This document shows positions 28,923-38,577 of a stretch of 64,000 nt of DNA, piece by piece. The DNA comes from Pseudomonas sp. GM79 (GTDB lineage Bacteria > Pseudomonadota > Gammaproteobacteria > Pseudomonadales > Pseudomonadaceae). The notes beneath the pieces were generated by a model that was not told the DNA's origin, did not search any database, and saw only the letters and a program-made list of their open reading frames with translations. The DNA is taken from NCBI RefSeq assembly GCF_000282495.1, contig NZ_AKJE01000025.1, positions 146,500 through 210,499 on the forward strand, in the 5' to 3' direction. The stretch's first letter is position 1, and every line of letters starts with the position of its first letter. Made by a program: the position numbers and the translations under genes.

Positions 28923-29012
28923 TGTGGGAGCGGGCTTGCTCGCGAAAGCGGTCTGTCAGTCAACAATTGTGTTGAAGGTGACGACCCTTTCGCGAGCAAG
29001 CCCGCTCCCACA
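28923..29012. repeat. REPIN between blc and hutF
   Basis: Inverted main-family REP arms between the convergent 3' ends of blc and hutF. Confidence 0.92.
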
Positions 29013-29022
29013 TTTTTTTGTG

Positions 29023-30387
29023 TCAGCCCAAGAGATCGCGCAGCACCTGGGTAAACGCCCGATTACTCTCTTCTTCCCCGGCATGGCGCCCGTCACGCAC
29101 AACCCACTGGCCGTTGACCAGCACATCCCGCACCTGACGGTCACCTCCGGCAAACAGCCAACGATTGAGAATCCCGTCGCCACTGGCCGTCGCCAGGTAC
29201 GGATCGTTACCGTCCAGCACCAACCAATCCGCACGCTTGCCGACTTCCAAGGCGCCAATCGGTTGCCCCAGCGCCTGGGCACCGCCATCCAGCGCGGCAT
29301 CGTAGAGTGTGCGGCCGACCATCGGCTGATCCGCGCCATACAAACGATTCCGCCGCTGATCGCGCAGACGCTGGCCGTATTCCAGCCAGCGCAATTCTTC
29401 CACCACGCTCAAGGACACATGGCTATCGGAACCGATGCCCATGCGCCCACCCTGCGCCAGGAAGTCTACTGCCGGAAAAATCCCGTCGCCGAGGTTGGCT
29501 TCGGTGGTCAGGCATAGACCCGCGATGGCGCGGCTCTTGGCCATGAGCGTGACTTCTTCCGGGTTGGCGTGGGTCGCGTGGACCAGGCACCAGCGCTGAT
29601 CGACGTCGGTGTTTTCGTACAGCCATTGCAACGGACGGCGACCGCTCCAGCTCAGGCAGTCATCGACTTCCTTCTGCTGTTCGGCGATGTGAATGTGTAC
29701 CGGGCACTGCTTGTCGCTGGCCGCCAGCACTTCGCTGATCTGCTGCGGTGTGACCGCGCGCAACGAGTGGAAACACAAACCCAATGCCTGCGCCGGCTGC
29801 TGCGTCAGGATCGGCTGCAAGCGCGACTGGAGTTTCAGGTAGTTTTCGGTGCTGTTGATAAAGCGGCGCTGACCTTCGTTCGGGGCCTGGCCACCAAAAC
29901 CGGAGTGGCTATAGAGCACCGGCAGCAGGGTCAGCCCGATACCGGCGGAGCTGGCGGCCTGGCTGATGCGCAACGCCAGTTCGGCCGGGTCTGCGTACGG
30001 TTGGCCGCTCGTATCGTGGTGTACATAATGAAATTCCGCGACCGAGGTGTAACCGGCCTTGAGCATTTCGATGTACAGCTGACGGGCGATCACGCCGAGT
30101 TGGTCCGGGCTGATTTTTCCGACGAGCCGGTACATCAAATCGCGCCAGGTCCAGAAACTGTCATTCGGATTGCCCGCCACTTCCGCCAGCCCGGCCATGG
30201 CGCGCTGGAAGGCGTGGGAGTGCAAATTCGGCATTCCCGGCAGTAGCGGACCGCTCAGCCGTTCGGCGTCATCTGCGTGAGAATCGGCCTGGATATGGGT
30301 CAGCACGCCATCGGCGCTGACCTCAAGACGTACATTGTTGGCCCATCCACTAGGCAGCAGCGCGCGTTCGGCAAAGAAGGCGGACAT
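29023..30387 (-). CDS. hutF: Formimidoylglutamate deiminase HutF
   Basis: 454 residues of the amidohydrolase superfamily. It converts N-formimino-glutamate to N-formylglutamate and ammonia, the first step of the five-enzyme histidine branch used by Pseudomonas. Metal-site motifs are MPNLHSHAFQRAMAGL, the HIHIAEQ strand, VHATHAN and GIGSDSHVS. It is divergent from hutC, sharing a 107-base region with a HutC operator, which implies repression by HutC and induction by urocanate. Confidence 0.97.
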   Translation of the reverse strand: MSAFFAERALLPSGWANNVRLEVSADGVLTHIQADSHADDAERLSGPLLPGMPNLHSHAFQRAMAGLAEVAGNPNDSFWTWRDLMYRLVGKISPDQLGVIARQLYIEMLKAGYTSVAEFHYVHHDTSGQPYADPAELALRISQAASSAGIGLTLLPVLYSHSGFGGQAPNEGQRRFINSTENYLKLQSRLQPILTQQPAQALGLCFHSLRAVTPQQISEVLAASDKQCPVHIHIAEQQKEVDDCLSWSGRRPLQWLYENTDVDQRWCLVHATHANPEEVTLMAKSRAIAGLCLTTEANLGDGIFPAVDFLAQGGRMGIGSDSHVSLSVVEELRWLEYGQRLRDQRRNRLYGADQPMVGRTLYDAALDGGAQALGQPIGALEVGKRADWLVLDGNDPYLATASGDGILNRWLFAGGDRQVRDVLVNGQWVVRDGRHAGEEESNRAFTQVLRDLLG

Positions 30388-30413
30388 GGTTCAGCACCCC
30401 ATCGTGTGTTATT

Positions 30414-30423
30414 TGTATATACA
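30414..30423. promoter_or_regulatory. HutC operator between hutF and hutC
   Basis: A perfect palindrome, TGTATATACA, matching TGTA-N2-TACA. It lies in the only shared regulatory space of hutF and hutC and could repress both. Confidence 0.75.
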
Positions 30424-30494
30424 TATACAGACGTTTGCCTGCTCGGTAAACTCCGGCAAGCTAGTAGCCCTCAACAAATGAACAAGGATTAACC

Positions 30495-31256
30495 GTGCCA
30501 ACTCCGTCTGCCACATTGCCGCCGAATGCCAATCTGAGCGCCAATCTGGGCGACAGTCCGGCGCCCTTGTACGCCCGCGTCAAACAGATGATCACCCAGC
30601 AGATCGACAGTGGAAACTGGCCGCCGCACTACCGCGTCCCGTCGGAAAGCGAGTTGGTCAATCAGCTGGGTTTCAGCCGCATGACCATCAACCGCGCCCT
30701 GCGCGAGATGACCGCCGACGGCTTGCTGGTGCGCATGCAGGGTGTCGGTACGTTCGTCGCCGAGCCGAAAAGTCAGTCTGCTTTGTTTGAAGTGCACAAC
30801 ATCGCCGACGAGATCGCCTCCCGCGGTCATCGCCACACCTGCAAGGTGATCACCCTCGAAGAAGAGGCCGCCGGTTCCGAGCGGGCCGTGGCCCTGGACA
30901 TGCGCGAAGGCCAGAAAGTTTTCCACTCGCTGATCGTGCATTTCGAAAACGATATTCCGGTGCAAATCGAAGACCGTTTCGTCAACGCGTTGGTGGCGCC
31001 GGACTACCTCAAGCAAGACTTCACCCTGCAAACCCCTTATGCCTATCTGAATCAGGTTGCGCCGCTGACCGAAGGCGAGCACGTGGTCGAAGCGATTCTC
31101 GCCGAGCCGTCCGAATGCAAGTTGCTGCAAATTGAAAAGGGCGAGCCTTGCCTGTTGATTCGTCGCCGCACCTGGTCTGGTCGTCAGCCTGTGACCGCCG
31201 CCCGTTTGATCCACCCCGGTTCCCGTCATCGTCTGGAAGGACGGTTCCATAAATAA
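30495..31256 (+). CDS. hutC: Histidine utilisation repressor HutC
   Basis: 253 residues of the GntR family, HutC subfamily. An N-terminal winged helix-turn-helix (PLYARVKQMITQQIDSGNWPPHYRVPSESELVNQLGFSRMTINRALREMTADGLL) precedes a C-terminal UTRA ligand domain. It represses hut genes and is released by urocanate. The start is GTG at 30495 with AAGGATT upstream. hutD follows ten bases after the stop. Work in P. fluorescens also links HutC to ntrBC control, which is notable because both loci are in this window. Confidence 0.97.
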   Translation: MPTPSATLPPNANLSANLGDSPAPLYARVKQMITQQIDSGNWPPHYRVPSESELVNQLGFSRMTINRALREMTADGLLVRMQGVGTFVAEPKSQSALFEVHNIADEIASRGHRHTCKVITLEEEAAGSERAVALDMREGQKVFHSLIVHFENDIPVQIEDRFVNALVAPDYLKQDFTLQTPYAYLNQVAPLTEGEHVVEAILAEPSECKLLQIEKGEPCLLIRRRTWSGRQPVTAARLIHPGSRHRLEGRFHK

Positions 31257-31266
31257 AGAGCCCGAA

Positions 31267-31836
31267 ATGAGCCAGTTGAAAGTTTTACACGCGGCCGATT
31301 ACCCGCGTATGCCGTGGAAAAACGGCGGCGGCAGCACTGAAGAAATCACCCGTGATGGAGGTGCTGGCCTTGAGGGTTTCGGCTGGCGTCTGTCGATTGC
31401 CGATATTGGTGAGTCGGGCGGGTTTTCAACCTTTGCCGGCTATGAGCGGGTGATCACCGTGCTGCAAGGCGAGGGCATGAGCTTGCGCGTCGACGGCCAG
31501 GACACGCGGCCGTTGTTACCGCTGGACCCGTTTGCTTTCAGTGGCGAGAGTCATGTGTCCTGCACATTGCTCGGCGGGCCGATTCGCGACTTCAACCTGA
31601 TTTATGCGCCGGACCGTTACAGCGCGCGGTTGCAATGGCTGGAGGGCGAACAGCAGTTTTTCAGCTCGGCCGGCACCGTGTTGGTGTTCAGCGTGTCTGA
31701 ACAGCTTGAAGTGACGGTGGGTAACAACGCCTCTCAGCTAGGGCGCCATGATTGTCTGCAGCTGGACGGTAACGTTGGCCTGCTGGATATCTCCAGCAAT
31801 GGCCCATGCTGTGTGATCGAGCTGATCGCGCGCTGA
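31267..31836 (+). CDS. hutD: HutD family protein
   Basis: 189 residues with a bicupin fold, no signal peptide. Recognisable family segments are PRMPWKNGGGSTEEI, GFGWRLSIADIGESGGFSTFAGYERVITVLQG, and RDFNLIYAPDR. In P. fluorescens, HutD is thought to limit hut expression, perhaps by binding formylglutamate; the mechanism is not settled. It is directly downstream of hutC and probably co-transcribed. A repeat and the hutU control region follow. Confidence 0.95.
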   Translation: MSQLKVLHAADYPRMPWKNGGGSTEEITRDGGAGLEGFGWRLSIADIGESGGFSTFAGYERVITVLQGEGMSLRVDGQDTRPLLPLDPFAFSGESHVSCTLLGGPIRDFNLIYAPDRYSARLQWLEGEQQFFSSAGTVLVFSVSEQLEVTVGNNASQLGRHDCLQLDGNVGLLDISSNGPCCVIELIAR

Positions 31837-31848
31837 TCCAAAATCCTT

Positions 31849-31949
31849 AAAAGATCGCAGCCTTCGGCAGCTCCTACATTTGATCGTGTTCGCCGCAAAT
31901 TTTGTGGATGGCATGAACGTGTAGGAGCTGCCGAAGGCTGCGATCTTTT
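31849..31949. repeat. Second-family inverted repeat (GATCGCAGCCTTCGGCAG)
   Basis: The left arm AAAAGATCGCAGCCTTCGG and its exact inverse at about 31921-31949 form a long hairpin. It is a different REP family from the others and occurs once in this window. Confidence 0.9.
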
Positions 31950-31980
31950 GCTTTTCAGCGTTTCCCATCGCGCACCACTT

Positions 31981-32026
31981 TGTTACCGAACGCCCCAGCG
32001 TGGCGCAAAACCCCGCTCAAGTAACA
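31981..32026 (+). promoter_or_regulatory. Candidate CbrB half-sites upstream of hutU
   Basis: TGTTAC at 31981-31986 and GTAACA at 32021-32026 are inverted copies 34 bases apart, 140-185 bases upstream of the predicted sigma54 start. Known CbrB sites use these half-sites with a shorter gap. Confidence 0.4.
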
Positions 32027-32139
32027 GCTGTCCTTCCCCCGCGAAAACTCCCCAAAAAAAATTTCATCCTCCTCAAAACCCTTGATCTACAGCCTTTCCA
32101 GCCCTTTCAAAACTTTTCTTGAATGCTCATCCAGCAAGT

Positions 32140-32155
32140 TGGCCGCTTGATTGCA
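32140..32155 (+). promoter_or_regulatory. Sigma54 promoter of hutU
   Basis: TGGCCGCTTGATTGCA, with GG and GC exactly 10 bases apart. The predicted start is near 32166. It agrees with the known RpoN, CbrAB and NtrBC control of hutU in P. fluorescens. Confidence 0.82.
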
Positions 32156-32159
32156 TATG

Positions 32160-32173
32160 CTTGTATGTACAAG
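32160..32173. promoter_or_regulatory. HutC operator over the hutU start site
   Basis: A perfect 14-base palindrome, CTTGTATGTACAAG, containing TGTA-N2-TACA. It covers the predicted transcription start, so bound HutC would block the sigma54 holoenzyme. Confidence 0.85.
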
Positions 32174-32306
32174 TAAAGACGTATGCGTATGAGTCGATCG
32201 AGACTCCTCGCAACGTCCACTGATTCGCTTGTGGCGCTTTGACGCGCACAGGCAGGCTTGCCCACCGCCAGGGTTGGTTTGGATTGATTGATGAGGAGTC
32301 TTTTTC

Positions 32307-33989
32307 GTGACTGACAATAAGCCCACTAAGTACCGTAACGTCGAAATCCGCGCTGCCCGCGGTAACAAGCTGACCGCCAAGAGCTGGCTGACTGAAGCGC
32401 CGCTGCGCATGCTGATGAACAACCTCGACCCGGAAGTCGCCGAGAACCCTAAAGAACTGGTGGTTTACGGTGGCATCGGTCGTGCGGCACGTAATTGGGA
32501 ATGCTACGACAAGATCGTCGAAAGCCTGACCAACCTGAACGACGACGAGACCCTGCTGGTGCAATCCGGCAAGCCGGTCGGCGTGTTCAAGACCCACAGC
32601 AACGCCCCACGCGTGCTGATCGCCAACTCCAACCTGGTGCCACACTGGGCGAACTGGGAACACTTCAACGAGCTGGACGCCAAAGGCCTGGCCATGTACG
32701 GCCAGATGACCGCCGGCAGCTGGATCTACATCGGCAGCCAGGGCATCGTTCAGGGCACCTACGAAACCTTCGTCGAAGCCGGTCGCCAACACTATAACGA
32801 TGACCTCAAAGGTCGTTGGGTCCTGACCGCAGGCCTCGGCGGTATGGGCGGCGCTCAGCCATTGGCTGCAACCCTGGCCGGCGCTTGCTCGCTGAACATC
32901 GAATGCCAACAGGTCAGCATCGACTTCCGCTTGAACAGCCGTTATGTCGATGAGCAAGCCACCGACCTCGACGACGCCCTGGCCCGCATCGCCAAATACA
33001 CCAAGGAAGGCAAAGCGATTTCCATCGCTCTGCTGGGCAACGCGGCTGAAATCCTGCCGGAACTGGTCAAGCGCGGCGTGCGCCCAGACATGGTCACCGA
33101 CCAGACCAGCGCCCACGACCCACTCAACGGTTACCTGCCAGCCGGCTGGACCTGGGAAGAGTACCGCGCTCGCGCCAAGACCGAGCCAGCCGCTGTCGTC
33201 AAAGCCGCCAAGCAGTCCATGGCCGTGCACGTTAAAGCGATGCTCGACTTCCAGAAAATGGGTATTCCGACCTTCGACTACGGCAACAACATCCGTCAGA
33301 TGGCGCAAGAAGAAGGCGTTGAAAACGCGTTCGACTTCCCAGGTTTCGTACCGGCTTACATCCGTCCGCTGTTCTGCCGCGGTATCGGTCCGTTCCGTTG
33401 GGCTGCACTGTCGGGCGATCCGCAAGACATCTACAAAACCGACGCCAAAGTAAAAGAACTGATCCCGGACGACGCCCACCTGCACAACTGGCTGGACATG
33501 GCGCGCGAGCGCATCAGCTTCCAGGGTCTGCCGGCACGTATCTGCTGGGTTGGCCTGGGTCTGCGCGCCAAACTCGGTCTGGCCTTCAACGAAATGGTTC
33601 GCAGCGGTGAGTTGTCGGCGCCGATCGTGATTGGTCGCGATCACCTGGACTCCGGCTCGGTATCCAGCCCGAACCGCGAAACCGAATCGATGCAGGACGG
33701 TTCCGACGCCGTGTCCGACTGGCCACTGCTCAACGCTCTGCTCAACACCGCGAGCGGTGCGACCTGGGTTTCCCTGCATCACGGCGGCGGCGTCGGCATG
33801 GGCTTCTCCCAGCACTCGGGCATGGTGATTGTCTGCGACGGTACTGACGAAGCTGCCGAGCGTATCGCTCGCGTGCTGCATAACGACCCGGCTACCGGCG
33901 TCATGCGTCACGCCGATGCGGGTTACCAGATCGCAATCGACTGTGCCAAGGAACAAGGCCTGAACCTGCCGATGATCACCGGCAAATAA
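32307..33989 (+). CDS. hutU: Urocanate hydratase
   Basis: 560 residues, the NAD+-using enzyme that hydrates urocanate to imidazolonepropionate. Typical segments are [35 protein letters not shown], the dinucleotide-site [29 protein letters not shown] and [18 protein letters not shown]. The start is GTG at 32307 with GAGGAG eight bases upstream. It is the first gene of the long hut catabolic and transport operon, driven by the promoter and operator just upstream. Confidence 0.98.
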   Translation: MTDNKPTKYRNVEIRAARGNKLTAKSWLTEAPLRMLMNNLDPEVAENPKELVVYGGIGRAARNWECYDKIVESLTNLNDDETLLVQSGKPVGVFKTHSNAPRVLIANSNLVPHWANWEHFNELDAKGLAMYGQMTAGSWIYIGSQGIVQGTYETFVEAGRQHYNDDLKGRWVLTAGLGGMGGAQPLAATLAGACSLNIECQQVSIDFRLNSRYVDEQATDLDDALARIAKYTKEGKAISIALLGNAAEILPELVKRGVRPDMVTDQTSAHDPLNGYLPAGWTWEEYRARAKTEPAAVVKAAKQSMAVHVKAMLDFQKMGIPTFDYGNNIRQMAQEEGVENAFDFPGFVPAYIRPLFCRGIGPFRWAALSGDPQDIYKTDAKVKELIPDDAHLHNWLDMARERISFQGLPARICWVGLGLRAKLGLAFNEMVRSGELSAPIVIGRDHLDSGSVSSPNRETESMQDGSDAVSDWPLLNALLNTASGATWVSLHHGGGVGMGFSQHSGMVIVCDGTDEAAERIARVLHNDPATGVMRHADAGYQIAIDCAKEQGLNLPMITGK

Positions 33990-33998
33990 CGCAATACC

Positions 33999-34088
33999 TG
34001 TGGGAGCGGGCTTGCTCGCGAAGAGGCCGGCACATTCAACATCTGTGCTGGCTGACCCACCGCTTTCGCGAGCAAGCCCGCTCCCACA
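33999..34088. repeat. REPIN inside the hut operon (hutU-hutT gap)
   Basis: Inverted main-family REP arms between hutU and the transporter gene; they may reduce downstream expression or stabilise the upstream mRNA. Confidence 0.9.
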
Positions 34089-34153
34089 TGAAAGCGGTTC
34101 CCACACAAATCGGTTTCACGGCAATTCCCATAACAATCCACAGAGGTTGAATC

Positions 34154-35626
34154 ATGGCTGTTAACAGCGATCGTGCAGGCAGTAAACCGTTGATCGAGAA
34201 ACGTTCGATCGACTACATCCCGGAAGCGGAGAGACACGGTCGTCTGTTGAGCCAGTTCACCCTGTGGATGGGGGCCAACCTGCAAATCACCGCAATTGTC
34301 ACCGGGGCCCTGGCCGTGGTGCTGGGCGGTGATGTGTTCTGGTCGTTGATCGGTTTGTTGGTCGGTCAACTGCTCGGCGGTGGCGTAATGGCGCTGCATG
34401 CGGCGCAAGGGCCCAAGCTTGGCCTGCCGCAGATGATCTCCAGCCGGGTACAGTTCGGCGTGTATGGCGCGGCCATCCCGATCGTGCTGGTGTGCCTGAT
34501 GTACCTGGGCTTCACCGCAACGGGCACCGTGCTTTCCGGCCAGGCGCTGGGCCAGTTGTTTGGCGTCAGCGACAGCGTCGGGATCCTCATCTTCGCCAGT
34601 GTCATCGTGCTGGTCACGGTGCTCGGTTATCGGGTGATTCATTTCATCGGCCGTGTCGCCAGTGTCATTGGCGTGATTGCCTTCGTTTACCTGTTCAGTC
34701 GCCTGATGAGCCAGACTGACGTTGGCGCACTCCTGCAGATCCGCCACTTCAGCTGGACCAGCTTCTTGCTCGCGGTATCGCTCGCGGCATCCTGGCAGAT
34801 CGCCTTCGGCCCCTACGTGGCTGACTATTCACGCTATCTGCCGAGCAGCACGTCTTCGGTGAAAACCTTTTTCGCCGCCGGCGCGGGTTCGGTCATTGGC
34901 GCACAGGTGGCGATGATCCTCGGTGTGTTTGCCGCCGCCATGGCCAACGGACAATTCGCCGGCCACGAAGTGGCCTACATCGTTGGTTTGAGCGGCAGCG
35001 GTGCCACCGCTGCGCTGCTGTACTTCAGCATCGCGTTCGGCAAGGTCACCATTTCAACGCTGAACTCCTACGGCAGCTTCATGTGCATTGCGACCATCAT
35101 CAGCGGTTTCCGTGGAGACCTGCGGGTAACGCGCTTGCAGCGTCTGGTCTTCGTGCTGGTCATCGTCGGCACTGCGACCCTGATCGCGTTACTCGGTCAG
35201 CACTCATTCCTCGGTGCGTTCAAGTCCTTCATCCTGTTTTTGCTGGCTTTTTTCACACCATGGAGCGCGATCAACCTGGTGGACTACTACTGCATCACTC
35301 GCGAGCGCTATGACGTGCCGGCGCTGGGCGATCCGAACGGTCGCTACGGCCGTTGGAACCCTCTCGGTATCAGCGTCTATGTCTTCGGTGTGCTGGTGCA
35401 ATTGCCGTTCATCGCTACCAAGTTCTATACCGGTCCGCTGGTGGACGCTCTGGGTGGTGTGGATATTTCCTGGATCATCGGTCTGGTGCTTCCCGCAGCC
35501 CTGTATTACGTGTGCGCGAAAAAATGGCACAGCGCAGTACCCGATCAACTGATCCTGCCGGTCGAGCAGGACAGCGTTGTACAACCTAAAACAAGCGGGG
35601 CCGGTCGCGCTGCGGCGCAGGCCTGA
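34154..35626 (+). CDS. hutT: NCS1 (CodB-like) permease, probable urocanate transporter HutTu
   Basis: 490 residues with about 12 membrane helices. It is of the nucleobase-cation-symport-1 family: QFTLWMGANLQITAIVTGALAVV at the first helix and FAFGPYVADYSR-like sequence in the middle (QIAFGPYVADYSRYLP). Family members carry cytosine, allantoin, hydantoin and similar ring compounds. Directly after hutU in P. fluorescens, the gene of this family is the urocanate transporter hutTu. That substrate is inferred from position and relatives. Confidence 0.85.
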   Translation: MAVNSDRAGSKPLIEKRSIDYIPEAERHGRLLSQFTLWMGANLQITAIVTGALAVVLGGDVFWSLIGLLVGQLLGGGVMALHAAQGPKLGLPQMISSRVQFGVYGAAIPIVLVCLMYLGFTATGTVLSGQALGQLFGVSDSVGILIFASVIVLVTVLGYRVIHFIGRVASVIGVIAFVYLFSRLMSQTDVGALLQIRHFSWTSFLLAVSLAASWQIAFGPYVADYSRYLPSSTSSVKTFFAAGAGSVIGAQVAMILGVFAAAMANGQFAGHEVAYIVGLSGSGATAALLYFSIAFGKVTISTLNSYGSFMCIATIISGFRGDLRVTRLQRLVFVLVIVGTATLIALLGQHSFLGAFKSFILFLLAFFTPWSAINLVDYYCITRERYDVPALGDPNGRYGRWNPLGISVYVFGVLVQLPFIATKFYTGPLVDALGGVDISWIIGLVLPAALYYVCAKKWHSAVPDQLILPVEQDSVVQPKTSGAGRAAAQA

Positions 35627-35694
35627 TTGGACGTGGACAGGGCTGGATGCCTCTTGACTGCCGTAAGCCAACTCATGATTAGGAGCGTCAAACA

Positions 35695-36663
35695 ATGAAA
35701 TCGAACAAGACCCTGCTGACCACATTGCTTTCCATGGGCCTGCTGGCCAGTGCTGGCGCCACCCAGGCGGCTGGCTGGTGCGAATCGGGCAAACCGGTGA
35801 AATTCGCCGGCCTGAACTGGGAAAGCGGCATGCTGCTGACCGACGTGATGCAAATCGTGTTGGAGAAAGGCTACGACTGCAAGACTGACAGCCTGCCAGG
35901 CAACTCCATCACCATGGAAAACGCCCTGAGCAGCAACGACATTCAAGTGTTTGCCGAAGAGTGGGTCGGTCGTAGCGAAGTCTGGAACAAGGCCGAGAAG
36001 GCCGGCAAGGTTATCGGTGTCGGCGCTCCGGTCGTTGGCGCGATCGAAGGCTGGTACGTGCCGCGTTACGTGATCGAAGGCGATGCCAAGCGCAAGCTGG
36101 AGCCAAAAGCCCCGGACCTGAAAGCGATCGCCGATCTGGGCAAATACGCTGCCGTGTTCAAGGATCAGGAAGAGCCATCCAAGGGCCGTTTCTACAACTG
36201 CCCGGCCGGCTGGACCTGTGAGCTGGACAACAGCGAAATGCTCAAAAGCTATGGTCTGGAAAGCACCTACACCAACTTCCGCCCAGGCACTGGCCCGGCG
36301 CTGGATGCGGCGGTGCTGTCGAGCTACAAGCGTGGCGAGCCGATCCTGTTTTACTACTGGTCGCCAACCCCGCTGATGGGCCAGGTGGACCTGGTCAAAC
36401 TCGACGAGAAACCAGGCGTGGACAAGAGCGTGACCATCAAGGTCGGCCTGTCCAAGACCTTCCACGAGCAAGCCCCGGAACTGGTGGCCGTGCTGGAAAA
36501 GGTCAACCTGCCGATCGACCTGCTGAATCAGAACCTCGGGCGCATGGCCAAAGAGCGGATCGAATCGCCAAAACTGGCCAAGATCTTCTTGAAGGAACAT
36601 CCTGAAGTCTGGCACGCGTGGGTGAGCGAAGACGCAGCCAAAAAGATCGACGCGGCCTTGTAG
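35695..36663 (+). CDS. hutX: ABC transporter substrate-binding protein HutX
   Basis: 322 residues, a periplasmic OpuAC/ProX-type binding protein. It has a signal peptide (about residues 1-24, ending GATQAA). Cysteines at about 28, in YDCKTD, and in NCPAGWTC suggest disulfides. Aromatic-rich segments such as FAGLNWESGML and LFYYWSPTPLM are typical of quaternary-amine or histidine binding. The permease and ATPase genes follow, forming the hutXWV system, which imports histidine (and perhaps related amino acids). Confidence 0.9.
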   Translation: MKSNKTLLTTLLSMGLLASAGATQAAGWCESGKPVKFAGLNWESGMLLTDVMQIVLEKGYDCKTDSLPGNSITMENALSSNDIQVFAEEWVGRSEVWNKAEKAGKVIGVGAPVVGAIEGWYVPRYVIEGDAKRKLEPKAPDLKAIADLGKYAAVFKDQEEPSKGRFYNCPAGWTCELDNSEMLKSYGLESTYTNFRPGTGPALDAAVLSSYKRGEPILFYYWSPTPLMGQVDLVKLDEKPGVDKSVTIKVGLSKTFHEQAPELVAVLEKVNLPIDLLNQNLGRMAKERIESPKLAKIFLKEHPEVWHAWVSEDAAKKIDAAL

Positions 36664-36734
36664 GTCGAGTGTCTCCGACTGTCGGCAACGGCAGTCGGAT
36701 GCTTGATCGCAACCCCTTGATTGAGAGTCTTTTT

Positions 36735-37586
36735 ATGTTTCCCGAAAGCTTTACCTTTTCCATCGCCGACTGGGTCAACAGTTGGGTCGATACGCTGGTC
36801 ACCAACTACGGCGATGTGTTCCGCAGCATCTCCGACACCCTGCTGTGGGCCATCGTCAATCTCGAAGGGCTGCTGCGTGCGGCGCCCTGGTGGCTGATGC
36901 TGGCGATCGTGGCGGGCGTTGCCTGGCACGCGACCCGCAAAGTCGTGACCACGTCGGTCATCGTCGGTCTGCTGTTTCTGGTGGGTGCGGTCGGCCTCTG
37001 GGACAAGCTGATGCAGACCCTGGCGCTGATGATGGTAGCGACGGTCATCTCGGTGCTGATCGGCATTCCGCTGGGCATCCTCTCGGCGCGCAGCAATCGC
37101 CTGCGTTCGGTGCTGATGCCGCTGCTGGACATCATGCAGACCATGCCGAGTTTCGTGTACCTGATCCCGGTGCTGATGCTGTTCGGCCTGGGCAAGGTCC
37201 CGGCGATTTTCGCCACGGTTATCTACGCCGCGCCGCCGCTGATCCGCCTGACCGATCTGGGTATTCGCCAGGTCGACGGTGAAGTGATGGAAGCGATCAA
37301 CGCCTTCGGCGCCAATCGCTGGCAGCAACTGTTTGGCGTGCAACTGCCGCTGGCCCTGCCGAGCATCATGGCCGGGATCAACCAGACCACCATGATGGCC
37401 CTGTCGATGGTGGTAATCGCCTCGATGATCGGTGCCCGTGGCTTGGGTGAAGATGTGTTGGTGGGGATTCAGACCCTCAACGTCGGACGTGGCCTTGAAG
37501 CCGGTCTGGCGATCGTGATTCTGGCAGTGGTCATCGACCGCATTACTCAGGCGTATGGTCGGCCACGGCATGAGGTGAGCAAATGA
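36735..37586 (+). CDS. hutW: ABC transporter permease HutW
   Basis: 283 residues with five or six membrane helices and the binding-protein-dependent permease motif EAINAFGANRWQQLFGVQLPLALPSIMAGINQT. This motif contacts the ATPase. The ATG at 36735 (MFPESFTFSIADW) with GAGAG upstream is chosen; the frame is open further upstream but overlaps hutX and the intergenic spacer. It overlaps hutV by four bases. Confidence 0.93.
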   Translation: MFPESFTFSIADWVNSWVDTLVTNYGDVFRSISDTLLWAIVNLEGLLRAAPWWLMLAIVAGVAWHATRKVVTTSVIVGLLFLVGAVGLWDKLMQTLALMMVATVISVLIGIPLGILSARSNRLRSVLMPLLDIMQTMPSFVYLIPVLMLFGLGKVPAIFATVIYAAPPLIRLTDLGIRQVDGEVMEAINAFGANRWQQLFGVQLPLALPSIMAGINQTTMMALSMVVIASMIGARGLGEDVLVGIQTLNVGRGLEAGLAIVILAVVIDRITQAYGRPRHEVSK

Positions 37587-38413
37587 GCAACGAAGCCATC
37601 AGCAAGATTGAAGTCAAAAACGTCTTCAAGATTTTCGGCAACCGTTCCAAAGACGCGCTGGAAATGATTCGCCAGAAAAAGACCAAGGACCAGGTCTTGG
37701 CCGAAACCGGTTGTGTGGTCGGCGTGAACGACCTGTCGCTGAGCATCGGCACCGGCGAGATCTTCGTGATCATGGGCTTGTCGGGTTCCGGCAAGTCGAC
37801 CCTGGTGCGCCACTTCAATCGCCTGATCGACCCTACCAGCGGCGCGATCCTGGTGGACGGCGTGGACATCCTGCAATACGACATGGAAGCCCTGCGCGAA
37901 TTTCGTCGGCACAAGATCAGCATGGTGTTCCAGAGCTTCGGCCTGCTGCCGCACAAGACCGTGCTGGATAACGTCGCCTATGGCTTGAAAGTGCGTGGCG
38001 AGAGCAAGCAGATGTGCGCCGAGCGCGCGCTGCACTGGATCAACACCGTGGGCCTGAAGGGCTACGAAAACAAATACCCGCATCAGCTTTCCGGCGGTAT
38101 GCGCCAGCGTGTGGGCCTGGCTCGCGCCTTGGCGGCGGACACCGACATCATCTTGATGGATGAAGCCTTCAGCGCCCTCGACCCGCTGATCCGCGCGGAA
38201 ATGCAGGACCAGTTGCTGGAGCTGCAAAAGACCCTGCACAAGACCATCGTCTTCATCACCCACGACCTCGACGAGGCCGTGCGCATCGGCAACCGCATCG
38301 CGATCCTCAAGGATGGCCGCCTGATTCAGGTCGGCACGCCACGAGAGATCCTGCATTCGCCGGCGGATGAGTATGTCGACCGGTTCGTACAGCGGCGGGC
38401 TGCGGTGGTTTAA
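37583..38413 (+). CDS. hutV: ABC transporter ATP-binding protein HutV
   Basis: 276 residues. It has Walker A GLSGSGKSTL, Q-loop FQSFGLLPHKTV, signature LSGGMRQRVGLARALA, Walker B IILMDEAFSALDP, and the switch histidine in VFITHDLDEA. The N-terminal extension (KNVFKIFGNRSKDALEMIRQKKTKDQVLAETGC) is typical of ProV/OpuAA-type ATPases. The usual C-terminal CBS domains are absent, so the protein is the short form. It powers HutXWV import. Confidence 0.94.
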   Translation: MSNEAISKIEVKNVFKIFGNRSKDALEMIRQKKTKDQVLAETGCVVGVNDLSLSIGTGEIFVIMGLSGSGKSTLVRHFNRLIDPTSGAILVDGVDILQYDMEALREFRRHKISMVFQSFGLLPHKTVLDNVAYGLKVRGESKQMCAERALHWINTVGLKGYENKYPHQLSGGMRQRVGLARALAADTDIILMDEAFSALDPLIRAEMQDQLLELQKTLHKTIVFITHDLDEAVRIGNRIAILKDGRLIQVGTPREILHSPADEYVDRFVQRRAAVV

Positions 38414-38441
38414 ATGGATTTGCGGTGATCGGGCGGGCCCC

Positions 38442-38527
38442 TTCGCGAGCAAGCCCGCTCCCACATTAGATCGGTGCCGATTTTGGGTACACCAGAAGTC
38501 CACTGTGGGAGCGGGCTTGCTCGCGAA
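38442..38527. repeat. Two facing REP sequences before hutH1
   Basis: A reverse REP at 38442-38465 and a forward REP at 38504-38527 inside the hut operon. Confidence 0.88.
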
Positions 38528-38577
38528 GGCGTCAGTGAAGCTGCATCAATATTCAGGTTGTACGCACGAGGTTGAAG

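Noticed and set aside
32127..34106. A 659-codon open frame antisense to hutU
   Set aside because: It starts inside a REPIN and runs across hutU and its promoter. It is a codon-bias artefact.
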